Numbered from the stretch's first letter, positions 34,297 to 43,398 are shown. The stretch is DNA of 64,000 nucleotides from Flammeovirga sp. SJP92 (GCF_001583495.1 NZ_LQAQ01000061.1:434001-498000), one strand, 5' to 3'. The notes: a model not told the origin generated them from the letters alone. Program-made: numbers and translations.

Positions 34297-34827
34297 ATGA
34301 GTAAAAAAGTTAGAATGTGTTATCCTTACTTAAAGGAGACCAGTTTTAAGTGCGATTTTGAAGTAGAGACAGATTCTCTTGCAAGTCATATTGGTTATGC
34401 TTACTCCAAAGCAGGTCAATTTCCTGAAATGAAAAAGGAATTAATCTGGCTTTGTGAAATGGCTTATCATGTCAATGGATCAATTAGAGGAAACTTGGCT
34501 GTTACATCAGAAGATATTGATAGAGCTATTGGTATTCATGATAAATATCAAGCAATGGTAGAAAAAGAAACCAAAATGTTCAGCCTTCCTTTGGGGACTG
34601 AGTTATCTGGTATATTGAATCTTTGTCGTTCAAAAAGTAAAAGTTCTACTAGATGGGCTTACAAAATTGCTAAATTTGAGGACGTAAAAGTTGATGGCCT
34701 TGTCCCTGATTTATTGAACACAATGGCTAATATCTTCTTTGTAATGTCTGTGTATGTGAATAAAATGGCAGATTTGGAAACGATTGAATTTGTCTCCAAA
34801 AGTTATGATGTTCGCTATTTTGATTAA
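34297..34827 (+). CDS. Divergent PduO-family (ATP:cobalamin adenosyltransferase-like) protein
   Basis: The 176-residue helical protein aligns by eye with the PduO-type five-helix fold: ELIWLCEMAYHVNGSIRG for the second helix, FSLPLGTELSGILNLCRSKS for the FILPGGSELAA...R stretch, and LLNTMANIFFVMSVYVNKM for the YLNRLSDLLFVLARYVN helix. The N-terminal TGDKGxT loop and the RxxCRRAER catalytic segment are not conserved (SKSSTRWAYKI instead), so it is unlikely to be a normal adenosyltransferase. Function unknown; the fold call is inference. Confidence 0.5.
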   Translation: MSKKVRMCYPYLKETSFKCDFEVETDSLASHIGYAYSKAGQFPEMKKELIWLCEMAYHVNGSIRGNLAVTSEDIDRAIGIHDKYQAMVEKETKMFSLPLGTELSGILNLCRSKSKSSTRWAYKIAKFEDVKVDGLVPDLLNTMANIFFVMSVYVNKMADLETIEFVSKSYDVRYFD

Positions 34828-34844
34828 ACTATAAGGATTAAAAT

Positions 34845-35786
34845 TTGCACCCACTTTTATCAATTATCATCATTAACCATGATACTTTAGAAATTACCCT
34901 GAAATGTCTAAAGCATCTTGAAGAGGCATTGTTGAATGTTACTTTTCAAGCTGAAATTATTGTGATTGATAATTCTGAAAACTCCAATGATAAAGCTGTA
35001 TTTTGCTCCTCATTTCCTCAGGTCTTATACCATCAAATAGAAAATGAAGGTTTTGGAAGAGCTAATAACTATGGAGCAAAAGAGGCAAAAGGGAAGTATT
35101 TAGCATTTGTCAATAGTGATCTTTTCATTACCCATAATTTACTAAAAGATCATGTACAGTACCTGGAAAATGAGGAAATAGATGTTGTCAGCGTTTCACA
35201 AATCGATGATCAAGGGCAACCGCTTGCTTTTCCATATTATTTCTTCCATCAAACAGACAGTATTTTGGATTATTTTCTTCAGAGTCCATTCTGTTTTAAA
35301 TTACTAGGACCAAGGAAGCTACATAGTATCACATCACTTTCAGGTGCTTATTTTATAATGAAAAAAGCCTTGTATGAAGATATTCAAGGATTTGATCCTG
35401 ACTTTTTTTTATACGCTGAAGATATTGAGCTTTTCACCCACCGCTTAAAGGGTCGAAAATTCTATCTTGACACAAAAAATCAAGTCATTCATAATACCAA
35501 TAGCAGCTCCAAAAGCAGTCGAAATACTTTTATTCAAATGTACCTTTCTGAAGCATTGAAATGGTACAAATACGGCTATTTAAAGTATCTTCTTTATGTT
35601 GTACTTACTTATGCAGTCTACCTTCCTCAATGGCTGATACTTTCATTACTGCCCTTTGAAGGAAAGGAGTATAATCAACAGTTGGTGAAAACGCATTGGG
35701 TATTGCTTCCGTTTCTACTTTTTACCATACCGCGATTTTCTAACCGTTATGGAAGTCGTCAAAAGCCTTTGAGATATAATGAGTAG
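34845..35786 (+). CDS. Family 2 glycosyltransferase, rhamnosyltransferase-like
   Basis: The start is TTG at 34845, 17 bp after the previous stop; no ATG lies closer to the conserved start LLSIIIINHDTLEIT. The GT-A core has the IVIDNSEN segment, the ENEGFGRANNYGAKEA nucleotide-sugar loop, and FVNSDLFI where DxD would be. ALYEDIQGFDPDFFLYAEDIELFTHRLK is the acceptor-site ED motif typical of GT2 proteins of cell-surface polysaccharide clusters. A hydrophobic stretch near residues 240-260 (LLYVVLTYAVYLPQWLILSL) may bind the membrane. It overlaps dinB by 8 bp. Confidence 0.9.
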   Translation: MHPLLSIIIINHDTLEITLKCLKHLEEALLNVTFQAEIIVIDNSENSNDKAVFCSSFPQVLYHQIENEGFGRANNYGAKEAKGKYLAFVNSDLFITHNLLKDHVQYLENEEIDVVSVSQIDDQGQPLAFPYYFFHQTDSILDYFLQSPFCFKLLGPRKLHSITSLSGAYFIMKKALYEDIQGFDPDFFLYAEDIELFTHRLKGRKFYLDTKNQVIHNTNSSSKSSRNTFIQMYLSEALKWYKYGYLKYLLYVVLTYAVYLPQWLILSLLPFEGKEYNQQLVKTHWVLLPFLLFTIPRFSNRYGSRQKPLRYNE

Positions 35787-36852
35787 AAAGATAATTCATA
35801 TTGATATGGATGCTTTTTTTGCTTCCATTGAGCAAAGAGATTTTCCTCACCTCAGAGGGAAACCCGTTGCTGTAGGCGGAAGTAGAGAAAGAGGAGTTGT
35901 AGCGGCTGCAAGTTATGAAGCTCGAAAGTTTGGTGTCAGGTCAGCTATGCCTTCTTCTTTGGCGTATAGAAAATGTCCTCAAATCATCTTTACAAAGTCT
36001 AGGTTTCATGTCTACAAAGCAGTATCTGAACAAATCAGAAAAATATTTTACGAATATACAGACCTTGTTGAACCTTTATCTTTAGATGAGGCGTATTTGG
36101 ACGTCACTGAAAACAAAAAGGGTATTGCCTCTGCTATTCAAGTGGCGGAAGAAATAAGAAAAAAAATTAGTGATACGTTGAATTTAACTGCAAGTGCAGG
36201 TGTCTCTTATAATAAGTTTTTAGCCAAAACAGCTTCAGATATCAATAAACCCAATGGATTGGCGGTTATATTACCTGATGAAGCCATAGCATTTTTAGAG
36301 AAACTTCAGATCGATCGTTTTTATGGAATTGGCAACGTTACCGCCGAAAAGATGAAAAAACTAGGTATTTTCAAAGGAAGTGACCTAAAAAAGTGGCCTT
36401 TGGAACACCTTACTGACACATTTGGGAAAAGTGGAAAGTTTTACTATCATATTGTGAGAGGTATCGACAATAGAAAAGTAAAACCTTCTCGTGAAAGAAA
36501 ATCGATAGGTGCCGAACGCACCTTCTCTAAAGACATAGCAGATGTGGGCACAATGAAAAAGCACTTAAATAGAATTGCTGAGATTCTTTGGAATAGAATC
36601 ACAAATGCTAATAAGTACGGTAAAACTTTGACTGTAAAAGTAAAGCTTCACAATTTTGAATCGCATACCAAAAGTAAGACCTTTGAAAAAAGAATTAGTA
36701 ATTATAACTTTTTATTACAAGAGTCTTATCACCTTTTAGATGAACTTGAGCCACAGAAGTTCAATGTAAGATTATTAGGGATAAGTGTCAGTAATTTTAG
36801 TAGTAATGATGATGAACAACAGAGTTCACATGAGCAGTTGAAACTTTTTTAA
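35779..36852 (+). CDS. dinB: DNA polymerase IV
   Basis: The Y-family translesion polymerase is 357 residues. The catalytic aspartates and glutamate are in IDMDAFFASIEQRD (Asp8) and SLDEAYLDV (Asp and Glu near 103-104); SAGVSYNKFLAKTASDINKPNG is the family signature, and GIGNVTAEKMKKLG is the helix-hairpin-helix thumb. The little-finger region follows. The ending EQLKLF resembles the QLxLF beta-clamp-binding motif. The start overlaps the GT gene by 8 bp (ATGAGTAG), which indicates translational coupling. Confidence 0.96.
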   Translation: MSRKIIHIDMDAFFASIEQRDFPHLRGKPVAVGGSRERGVVAAASYEARKFGVRSAMPSSLAYRKCPQIIFTKSRFHVYKAVSEQIRKIFYEYTDLVEPLSLDEAYLDVTENKKGIASAIQVAEEIRKKISDTLNLTASAGVSYNKFLAKTASDINKPNGLAVILPDEAIAFLEKLQIDRFYGIGNVTAEKMKKLGIFKGSDLKKWPLEHLTDTFGKSGKFYYHIVRGIDNRKVKPSRERKSIGAERTFSKDIADVGTMKKHLNRIAEILWNRITNANKYGKTLTVKVKLHNFESHTKSKTFEKRISNYNFLLQESYHLLDELEPQKFNVRLLGISVSNFSSNDDEQQSSHEQLKLF

Positions 36853-36856
36853 TACT

Positions 36857-36976
36857 CTAATTTAAATAAAAGCTAACTACAACAAACGCTAAAAAATAAC
36901 CTAACAGTAATCCTAAAAATAATCCTAAACCAAAGTAGCTATGACTTGTCAACAACTTTTTAATTTGATGTACCAT
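36857..36976 (-). CDS. Small single-pass membrane protein, 39 residues
   Basis: An ATG at 36976 opens a frame that ends at TAG (36857-36859). It starts MVHQIKKLLTSHSYFGLGLF and continues as one glycine-rich transmembrane helix (about residues 15-35, ending FVVVSFYLN). Basic residues precede the helix, so by the positive-inside rule the N-terminus should face the cytoplasm. A near-perfect promoter lies directly upstream (37016-37045), which argues that the gene is real. It overlaps no other gene. No family known to me. Confidence 0.65.
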   Translation of the reverse strand: MVHQIKKLLTSHSYFGLGLFLGLLLGYFLAFVVVSFYLN

Positions 36977-37015
36977 AGTCAGTCACGTTTAATTACAATT
37001 ATTTACATATATTTA

Positions 37016-37045
37016 CAAATATAATACTTTTAAACACTTAACAAA
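37016..37045 (-). promoter_or_regulatory. Promoter of the 39-residue membrane protein
   Basis: On the minus strand TTTG (37042-37045), an 18-bp spacer and TATATTTG (37016-37023) match the Bacteroidota consensus without mismatch. The expected transcript start is about 33 bases before the ATG. Confidence 0.75.
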
Positions 37046-37183
37046 ATTTAATTCTATAATTAAATTGTACAATCAAGGTTGTAAACTTTACTATTACGCT
37101 TCTTTGTGAACGTTTAATCATTTATAAATAAGAATATTTTTCAAATACACACTTAAAATATTCATTACCAATTAAATAAGAAT

Positions 37184-38557
37184 ATGAAAAATAACATTAT
37201 CCCGTTCTATATTTTTATGCTGTTTTTTCTTCTTAGTAATACAATAAATGCTCAAAACCTAGTAGGGCCCTGGAAGGGAGAACTCGAAATTCCAACTGGA
37301 AAACTGACTGTTATTTTTCATATTAAACATGATAATAACAAATTTTCAGGTACAATGGATGTTCCAGAACAAGGAGGAAAAGGTATTCCAATACACAGCA
37401 TCAAATACCAGAATCCATTTTTAACTATTGAACTTCCTAACCTTGGTATTAAGTACGTAGGCAATGTGTTAGATGACGATAATATAGAAGGAACATTTCA
37501 ACAAGCTGGCGCCTCTCTTCCACTTCATTTAAAGAAAAGCCTTGATGTTATTCTTGAAAAACCAAAACCACAGGAACCTCAAGCTCCTTTTCCTTATATT
37601 TCGACTAATGTCACTTTCCAAAATGGAAATATCACCCTTAGTGGTACACTCACTAGACCCAAAGAAAATAAAAAATACTCTGCCGTAATTCTTATTTCAG
37701 GGAGTGGCCCTCAAGATAGAAATCAAGAAATACTAGGACATAAACCTTTTCTATTACTTGCAGATCAATTGACAAGAAGTGGTTTTGCTGTATTGAGATT
37801 TGACGATAGAGGCACCGCAAAATCTACTGGTGATTTTTCAAGTGCTACAACGTACGATTTTGCCAATGATGTAGTGGAAGCATTTCATTTCCTTGAAAAA
37901 AGAGTGGATATTGATCCCCAACGAATTGGACTTCTAGGACATAGTGAAGGTGGGATAAAAGCAGCAATTGCATCAAACAAAGTTCCTGCAGGTTTCATGA
38001 TTCTGATGGCGAGCCCGGGTGTAAAAGGTAAAGATTTAATGCTTTTACAAAAGAAAATAATAGAAGAGAAAAGTAAAGTTCCTCCTACCATAATTGCTCA
38101 AAATCAAAAAATGTTTGGTGAAGCTTATGATATGATCATTAGAAAAGAACAACCTCTTGATGACCGCTTAAAAGAATATTTCAAACATCAGTTAAATGCT
38201 CAAGTTAGTGATCAACAAATACACAATATTGTACAATCACTTTCCAGCCCCTGGTTTACGGAATTTATAAGACTTGATCCCGCTACATATTTCCAAAATG
38301 TAAAATGTCCTGTCTTAGCATTAAATGGATCGAAGGATGTGCAGGTTATTGCTTCTCAAAACTTACCTGCGATAGAAAAGGCACTTCAAAAAGCAGGAAA
38401 TAAAGATTATAAAATAATGGAGCTACAAGGGCTCAATCATCTTTTTCAAGACTGTGAAACAGGTCTGCCTAATGAATATGGAAAAATTGAACAGACGTTA
38501 TCTCCTCTCCTTTTGGATGAAATCAAAAAATGGATTGTTTTTAAAACAGAGCAATAA
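37184..38557 (+). CDS. Exported alpha/beta hydrolase
   Basis: The signal peptide (MKNNIIPFYIFMLFFLLSNT, cleavage near INAQ) is followed by a beta-rich N-terminal domain of about 100 residues (VGPWKGELEIPTGKLTVIFH, a DUF-like lipocalin-style module common in these enzymes) and an alpha/beta hydrolase domain. LISGSGPQDRNQEI holds the oxyanion region, GLLGHSEGG (about 248-256) the nucleophile Ser, LNGSKDVQV the Asp, and GLNHLFQDC the His, so the triad is complete. Likely a periplasmic esterase or peptidase of the S9-like group; substrate unknown. Confidence 0.85.
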   Translation: MKNNIIPFYIFMLFFLLSNTINAQNLVGPWKGELEIPTGKLTVIFHIKHDNNKFSGTMDVPEQGGKGIPIHSIKYQNPFLTIELPNLGIKYVGNVLDDDNIEGTFQQAGASLPLHLKKSLDVILEKPKPQEPQAPFPYISTNVTFQNGNITLSGTLTRPKENKKYSAVILISGSGPQDRNQEILGHKPFLLLADQLTRSGFAVLRFDDRGTAKSTGDFSSATTYDFANDVVEAFHFLEKRVDIDPQRIGLLGHSEGGIKAAIASNKVPAGFMILMASPGVKGKDLMLLQKKIIEEKSKVPPTIIAQNQKMFGEAYDMIIRKEQPLDDRLKEYFKHQLNAQVSDQQIHNIVQSLSSPWFTEFIRLDPATYFQNVKCPVLALNGSKDVQVIASQNLPAIEKALQKAGNKDYKIMELQGLNHLFQDCETGLPNEYGKIEQTLSPLLLDEIKKWIVFKTEQ

Positions 38558-38574
38558 AGTAATACGAAAATAGT

Positions 38575-39519
38575 CTAAGCTTTTGAAAGCATTGATTGTG
38601 CTACTTTCTTATCCGTATGAAGTTGTTCGATCAATGCTTCCACACCATCAAACTTCATTTCATCACGGATATGATCAATAAATTCAACTTTAACCTTTTG
38701 ATCATAGATATCCGATGAAAAATCAAAAATATTGACTTCAATTGTCTGCTGAATGCCTTCTGTAACCGTAGGACGCCTTCCAATATTCATCATACCATTG
38801 TGCCACACTTCATCCACTAAAATTCGTACGACATAAACGCCTGATTTGGGAAGTAATTTGAATTGGTCTTGAAGCTGAATATTTGCAGTAGGGAAACCGA
38901 TCTTTCTGCCAATCTTATTTCCTCCAACAACAGTTCCTTCAAAGCTATAATTATAGCATAAGTATTTGCTTGCTAACTGAACGTCTCCCGCTTCCAATAA
39001 AGCTTGACGAATGGCAGTTGAACTTACTGCGGCATTTTCTATTTCTTGTTTAGTGATTTCCTCTACTTCAAAACCAAATTGATCTTGATGCGTTTTCAGG
39101 TATTCGAAGCCTCCTTCACGGTTTCTACCAAAGCGATGATCATAACCGATCACTAATTTTGTAGTATTGATTTTTTCAATCAATATTTTCCTCACAAAGT
39201 CCATAGAAGTCATTTGAGAGAACTCAGCATTGAACTCTATTACAATCAGATGATCAATACCTTCCAACTTCAAGCGTTCAATTTTCTCATCAAGGTTGGT
39301 CAATAATTTCAGCGATTTTTTAGCTTCCTCTGGTTGAATCGTAAACCTTGGGTGAGGCCAGAAAGTAATTAATACCGTTTCTGACTGATCTTCTTTTGCC
39401 ACCGCTCTAAGGTGTGCCAAGATCTGCTGGTGTCCGTAGTGCACACCATCAAAAGTACCACTTGTTACTGTTGCCCTCTTTAAAGGGGTGAAATTTTCTA
39501 TACCGTAATGTACTTTCAT
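38575..39519 (-). CDS. ribF: Bifunctional riboflavin kinase/FAD synthetase
   Basis: The enzyme makes FMN and FAD from riboflavin. The N-terminal adenylyltransferase half has GTFDGVHYGHQQIL (HxGH-type motif, about 22-35), VIGYDHRFGRNREGG and ISSTxIR-like VSSTAIRQAL. The C-terminal kinase half has GRKIGFPTANIQL and MNIGRRPTV with the downstream EVNIFDFSSDIYDQ. At 314 residues the length is normal. It is last in the order DUF3098 - uppP - truB - ribF on the minus strand, with a 256-bp gap before it. Confidence 0.95.
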   Translation of the reverse strand: MKVHYGIENFTPLKRATVTSGTFDGVHYGHQQILAHLRAVAKEDQSETVLITFWPHPRFTIQPEEAKKSLKLLTNLDEKIERLKLEGIDHLIVIEFNAEFSQMTSMDFVRKILIEKINTTKLVIGYDHRFGRNREGGFEYLKTHQDQFGFEVEEITKQEIENAAVSSTAIRQALLEAGDVQLASKYLCYNYSFEGTVVGGNKIGRKIGFPTANIQLQDQFKLLPKSGVYVVRILVDEVWHNGMMNIGRRPTVTEGIQQTIEVNIFDFSSDIYDQKVKVEFIDHIRDEMKFDGVEALIEQLHTDKKVAQSMLSKA

Positions 39520-39752
39520 TCAAAAATCGCTGTTATCAATTACAAGCACAAAAGTAATTATATAAGTACCAAATCAAAATTAATAAGTACATGGAAAAAA
39601 GAAAAGGGATAATTTTAGGTTGTTATTTTTTATTCTAATCGAGGCAGATTTGCAGAGCATAGCCGTAGCTAAGTGATAAAAATCTAACGAAGAGTAGGAT
39701 AAAAAAGATAAGATAAAATAGCCGTTTACTCTATTCCAGGTACTTACTCCAA

Positions 39753-39792
39753 AAGAAATAAAGGAATAGGTTGCCCTACTCCTTTATTTCTT
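39753..39792 (-). terminator. Hairpin at the 3' end of truB
   Basis: AAGAAATAAAGGA (39753-39765) and TCCTTTATTTCTT (39780-39792) form a perfect 13-bp stem. The distal arm overlaps the last codons and stop of truB. Only a short T-run follows on the minus strand, so it may be a weak terminator or a 3'-end stabilising hairpin. Confidence 0.6.
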
Positions 39793-40474
39793 GTCTGTTT
39801 CTCCAGTCTCTGATGACTTCAATCCATTCATCTACTGACTTGGCGTCTTTCACATCATACTCTCCGATTTTTGTTCTTCGAAGACCTGACATATAAGCTC
39901 CAACTCCTAAAGCTTCTCCAAAGTCCCTTACAAAACTTCTAACGTAAGTTCCCTTTGAGCAAACCATTCTAAATTGGATTTTTGGAAAGTCGATGGAAGT
40001 AATCTCTAACTCTTTTATTTCAATTTCACGAGGGTCAATTTTCACTTCCTTCCCTTTTCGAGCATGCTTGTATACTCTCACCCCGTCTACTTTGATAGCA
40101 GAGTGCATAGGCGGAACTTGCATAATCTTACCTGTGAATTGAGGCAATAGATCGTGAACGTCCTTTTCAGTGATGTGACTGAAATCTACTTCGTTCTCTA
40201 CTTCAGTTTCCAAATCAACAGAAGGTGTAGTGGCTCCAATCACCATTTCCCCTTCATATTCTTTGATTTTTCCCTGAATCTGATCTATTGTTTTTGTCTT
40301 CTTTCCTGTACACAATATTAAAAGCCCTGTAGCCAAAGGATCCAAAGTACCTGCATGCCCTACTTTCTTCACCTTCATTTCCCAGCGTAACTTTTTCACT
40401 ACACCAAAGGAAGTCCATTCCAATGGCTTATCCACCAATACAGTTTCTCCTGCTACAAAATCAAAATCCTGCAT
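39776..40474 (-). CDS. truB: tRNA pseudouridine-55 synthase
   Basis: The 232-residue enzyme makes pseudouridine 55 in the T-arm of tRNAs. LLVDKP-like LVDKPLEWTSFGVV begins the catalytic domain, GHAGTLDPLATGLL holds the catalytic Asp at residue 45, and CSKGTYVRSFVRDFGEALG is the conserved KGTYxRxxxxD block. The C-terminal PUA extension of the E. coli enzyme is missing, as in many Bacteroidota. It starts 11 bp after uppP ends, so the two are co-transcribed. Confidence 0.96.
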   Translation of the reverse strand: MQDFDFVAGETVLVDKPLEWTSFGVVKKLRWEMKVKKVGHAGTLDPLATGLLILCTGKKTKTIDQIQGKIKEYEGEMVIGATTPSVDLETEVENEVDFSHITEKDVHDLLPQFTGKIMQVPPMHSAIKVDGVRVYKHARKGKEVKIDPREIEIKELEITSIDFPKIQFRMVCSKGTYVRSFVRDFGEALGVGAYMSGLRRTKIGEYDVKDAKSVDEWIEVIRDWRNRQEIKE

Positions 40475-40485
40475 ACGTTTATATC

Positions 40486-41277
40486 TTAATTAAGAATAGA
40501 ATAGATGATTGCGATAGTACCTACACATGCACACCAAATAGAGAAATACATCAATTTAGATTTCTTTACTAGTGAAATCATCCATGTACAAGCCACCATA
40601 CCTGTAACGAAAGCAGCCACAAAACCTACTGTCATTGGAACTACTTCGAAAGTTGATGAAAATGCACCATCTAAAATATCTTTAGCAATTTTACCAAAAA
40701 TTAAAGGCACAACCATCAAGAATGAAAAACGTGCTGATTTTTCTCTATCAATACCTAAAAGTACTGAAGTAGAAATTGTAGCACCTGATCTTGAAATACC
40801 TGGTAAAATGGCAATTGCTTGCGCAATACCAATAATGATTGCTTCTTTATATCCTACACTCTTAGACGTGTTTTTTGCTTTATCCGCTAAAATGAGAAGT
40901 ACAGCTGTAACCAGCAACATACACCCAACTAATAAAACTGCACCTCCAAAAAGTTGTTCAATCTGATCATTTAAAAATACACCGACAAAAGCGGCTGGAA
41001 TCATTGAAAGAATAATCTTGATAGAGAACTGAGTTTGCTCATTCCATTTGAACTGGAACAAACCTTTTAAGATCTCTAATATATCTTTCCTAAAAATAAC
41101 CACTGTAGACAATGCCGTTGCAAAATGAAGTACTACAGTCATCATCATACTTTCTTCTGCGACACTAGTGTCCCCAAGTATTACCTTTGCAAGCTCTAAA
41201 TGACCACTACTACTTACTGGTAGAAACTCCGTTAGACCTTGGATAATACCAAGAACAATGGCTTCAAAAATATTCAT
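40486..41277 (-). CDS. uppP: Undecaprenyl-diphosphate phosphatase
   Basis: This integral membrane enzyme (263 residues, about eight hydrophobic segments) recycles undecaprenyl diphosphate for wall and O-antigen synthesis. The two active-site motifs are intact: GLTEFLPVSSSGHL (Glu17 region) and ILPGISRSGATIST (about 158-171). It precedes truB by 11 bp and follows the DUF3098 gene by 33 bp on the same strand, a common Bacteroidota gene order. Confidence 0.96.
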   Translation of the reverse strand: MNIFEAIVLGIIQGLTEFLPVSSSGHLELAKVILGDTSVAEESMMMTVVLHFATALSTVVIFRKDILEILKGLFQFKWNEQTQFSIKIILSMIPAAFVGVFLNDQIEQLFGGAVLLVGCMLLVTAVLLILADKAKNTSKSVGYKEAIIIGIAQAIAILPGISRSGATISTSVLLGIDREKSARFSFLMVVPLIFGKIAKDILDGAFSSTFEVVPMTVGFVAAFVTGMVACTWMISLVKKSKLMYFSIWCACVGTIAIIYSILN

Positions 41278-41310
41278 TGATAATTTAAATTAAATATGGT
41301 TTTAGTCTGT

Positions 41311-41538
41311 TTATTTCAGTTTTTCTTCTGATTTAGGGTTGGCAAGGATAGCATAAAAGTTTAAACCAAAACCGCTCATTACGATGATTGGTCCCACTGT
41401 TAAGCCTAAAACACCGAATCCCATTGGTTCTGAATCCAATGACATTACAAAAAAGCCTGCAGCAATTAACAGGATACCGAAAAGCATCCACTTGTAATTC
41501 TTCTTTCCAAATGCTAAGTGTTCTTTATTATTGCTCAT
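41311..41538 (-). CDS. DUF3098 small membrane protein
   Basis: An earlier in-frame start exists at 41571, but the ATG at 41538 (MSNNKEHLAFGKKNYKWMLF) gives the family's usual start and 75 residues. Two transmembrane helices (about 17-35 and 43-65) follow an FGKKNYKWMLFGI signature; in Bacteroidota this DUF3098 gene commonly lies between ftsX and uppP. ftsX is not seen upstream here. Function unknown; probably linked to envelope biogenesis by context. Confidence 0.85.
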   Translation of the reverse strand: MSNNKEHLAFGKKNYKWMLFGILLIAAGFFVMSLDSEPMGFGVLGLTVGPIIVMSGFGLNFYAILANPKSEEKLK

Positions 41539-41671
41539 GAATATTGTGATTTCATTTTGTGTATAATCCACAAAGTTAATAGTTCAGTCAAATTATTTAC
41601 TATTTCATAAATAGTATATTAAAAAATTCATTCAGTTTACATCGTAGTTTAATATCCATTAAGGACTTTGA

Positions 41672-43237
41672 TTAGCTCAAACCTCCAGAAAACGGAGCAG
41701 GCTCTATCAATACTACTTTTTCCTTATCTACCACAACTAGCCCAGCTGGGTCTCCCTTCCTCTTTCTTACAAACTTTTTAGGAGTATAAATCACAGGACA
41801 AAGTGTGTCTGTTTTTCTTTGTGAGTAATAAGCAGCAACTGAAGCTGCTTTTTCAATTACATCAACAGGGAAATTAGGTTGTTTCGATTTCCATTTCACC
41901 ACTACATGTGATCCTGCTACATCTCTAGCGTGCAACCACAAATCTCTTTTGTGAGCATAACGCTGTGTCAGCAAATCGTTATTGACCGCATTTTTGCCTA
42001 CCCAAATTTCAAAACCTTTATACTCAAACTTTCTAAATGGAAAAATAGGCTCATTCTTCTGTAATTTTTGCAGAGAGTTTGCCTTGATGTACTTTCTGAT
42101 TTCACGCACCATCTCAAATTGATCTAATGCGTCTCTATGTACCTTCAACTCCTCCATCTCCTGTTCCTTCTGCTGAATGTTGCCTTCGAGATTCTTTACT
42201 TCCAGCTTCTGATTTTTCGCTTTTCGGTAGTAAGTCTCAGCATTTTTCTGTGGAGTTAATAATTCATTCAAGTTAATTTTTATATCCTCTTCATTATAAA
42301 AATCAAACAATGTCACCTTCTTAGTTCTTGGAGGAATATTATGAAGGTTGGCCATTATAATATTGGCTATCTCTTCAAATCGAGCTTTTTCAGTCAACTC
42401 TTCATACCTCGCATAATGCTTCTTCAAGTAACTTTTAGATTGCTTTAATCGTTTATCTATTTCCTTTAAAAGTGGCCCTTTCTCTCTTTCTACAAAATAC
42501 CTTTTTGAAAATCTATAATAGAATTCATTAGCTGCTTCTATAGGATGATCTGACTCCAACAATGTCTCTGCATCTTCCAGCTGGAATAATAAAAACTGTA
42601 CTTGCTCATCCTTTTCTTCCACAAAATAACGTGGAGACTCCAACTTCTTTACTAAATCAGAAAGTCTTGTCCATTGCTCATCAAGAGATAAGTCATTAAA
42701 ACCTTGAGATTCCAAATAAGCATTCGCTTCACGTCCTAAAGTTGGATAAGTCGCTTTTATTCCTCCATCAAAAAACGCTTCCTTGGATTGATCAATCTCT
42801 CTATCCAAAGCATTAATTTCCATATTCTGGTCTTCAATATGCCTTTTCTGGAAAATGGAATGCACCTCGCCTTCATGTATCAAAAGAATATTGGACCTAT
42901 TGCCATACATTTTAAATAAAAGCCCCCAGTCATTAGTCATTTTGATCAAAAAGGCCCTTTCATTATCATATTGAATAATATCTTCAACTTCTTGGTCTAT
43001 TGCATCTTTAAACAAATCAATGCTGTTGACCTTCTTTCTTTGATAATCTAATGGGAAAGTGAGTAAATTAAAATTAGGAATCAGTGATGCTCTTATCCAT
43101 TGCTCTTGTACGCCTTTATAAAAACCAATCATCAGTTCGTCTTTACTCTGGCTAAAACAAGCCCCAAGGGTCATCCCTACCAATCTTTCTTTTAATGCCT
43201 GACTCAGCTGTCTGAGGAAATAATAATTATTGAACAT
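41672..43237 (-). CDS. rqcH: NFACT protein, RqcH/Rqc2-like
   Basis: The 521-residue protein has the NFACT-N domain (MFNNYYFLRQLSQALKERLV onward), a helical coiled-coil middle (about 245-390, rich in K, E and L) and the C-terminal NFACT-R/DUF814 domain with IWVGKNAVNNDLLTQRYAHK and DLWLHARDVAGSHVVVK. Bacterial RqcH binds stalled large ribosomal subunits and adds C-terminal alanine tails for degradation. The D/R residues implicated in tailing lie in the N-domain and I cannot confirm them by eye. Formerly annotated as fibronectin-binding protein. Single gene. Confidence 0.9.
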   Translation of the reverse strand: MFNNYYFLRQLSQALKERLVGMTLGACFSQSKDELMIGFYKGVQEQWIRASLIPNFNLLTFPLDYQRKKVNSIDLFKDAIDQEVEDIIQYDNERAFLIKMTNDWGLLFKMYGNRSNILLIHEGEVHSIFQKRHIEDQNMEINALDREIDQSKEAFFDGGIKATYPTLGREANAYLESQGFNDLSLDEQWTRLSDLVKKLESPRYFVEEKDEQVQFLLFQLEDAETLLESDHPIEAANEFYYRFSKRYFVEREKGPLLKEIDKRLKQSKSYLKKHYARYEELTEKARFEEIANIIMANLHNIPPRTKKVTLFDFYNEEDIKINLNELLTPQKNAETYYRKAKNQKLEVKNLEGNIQQKEQEMEELKVHRDALDQFEMVREIRKYIKANSLQKLQKNEPIFPFRKFEYKGFEIWVGKNAVNNDLLTQRYAHKRDLWLHARDVAGSHVVVKWKSKQPNFPVDVIEKAASVAAYYSQRKTDTLCPVIYTPKKFVRKRKGDPAGLVVVDKEKVVLIEPAPFSGGLS

Positions 43238-43398
43238 CGTATCTTATATCCTCCCCCAATCCGCTGATCAGTGTTGGATTTTATATTAAATTCTTTCTTC
43301 TAGATATAGTACTTAGACAAAATTAGTTATCAATTATTTTTGACTTAATACTTACTTATTTTTTTCAATACAAAAAAACGCATATAAATGATATAAAA

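Larger units (their letters stand above)
36853..37183. other. Intergenic region with a small gene
   Basis: 331 bp between dinB and the alpha/beta hydrolase. It contains the minus-strand gene at 36857-36976 and its promoter at 37016-37045. The rest (37046-37183) is AT-rich leader of the hydrolase gene; no other feature is visible. Confidence 0.65.

Noticed and set aside
40505-40966. Plus-strand frame of 153 residues
   Set aside because: It is antisense to uppP, whose motifs and eight membrane helices are clear.
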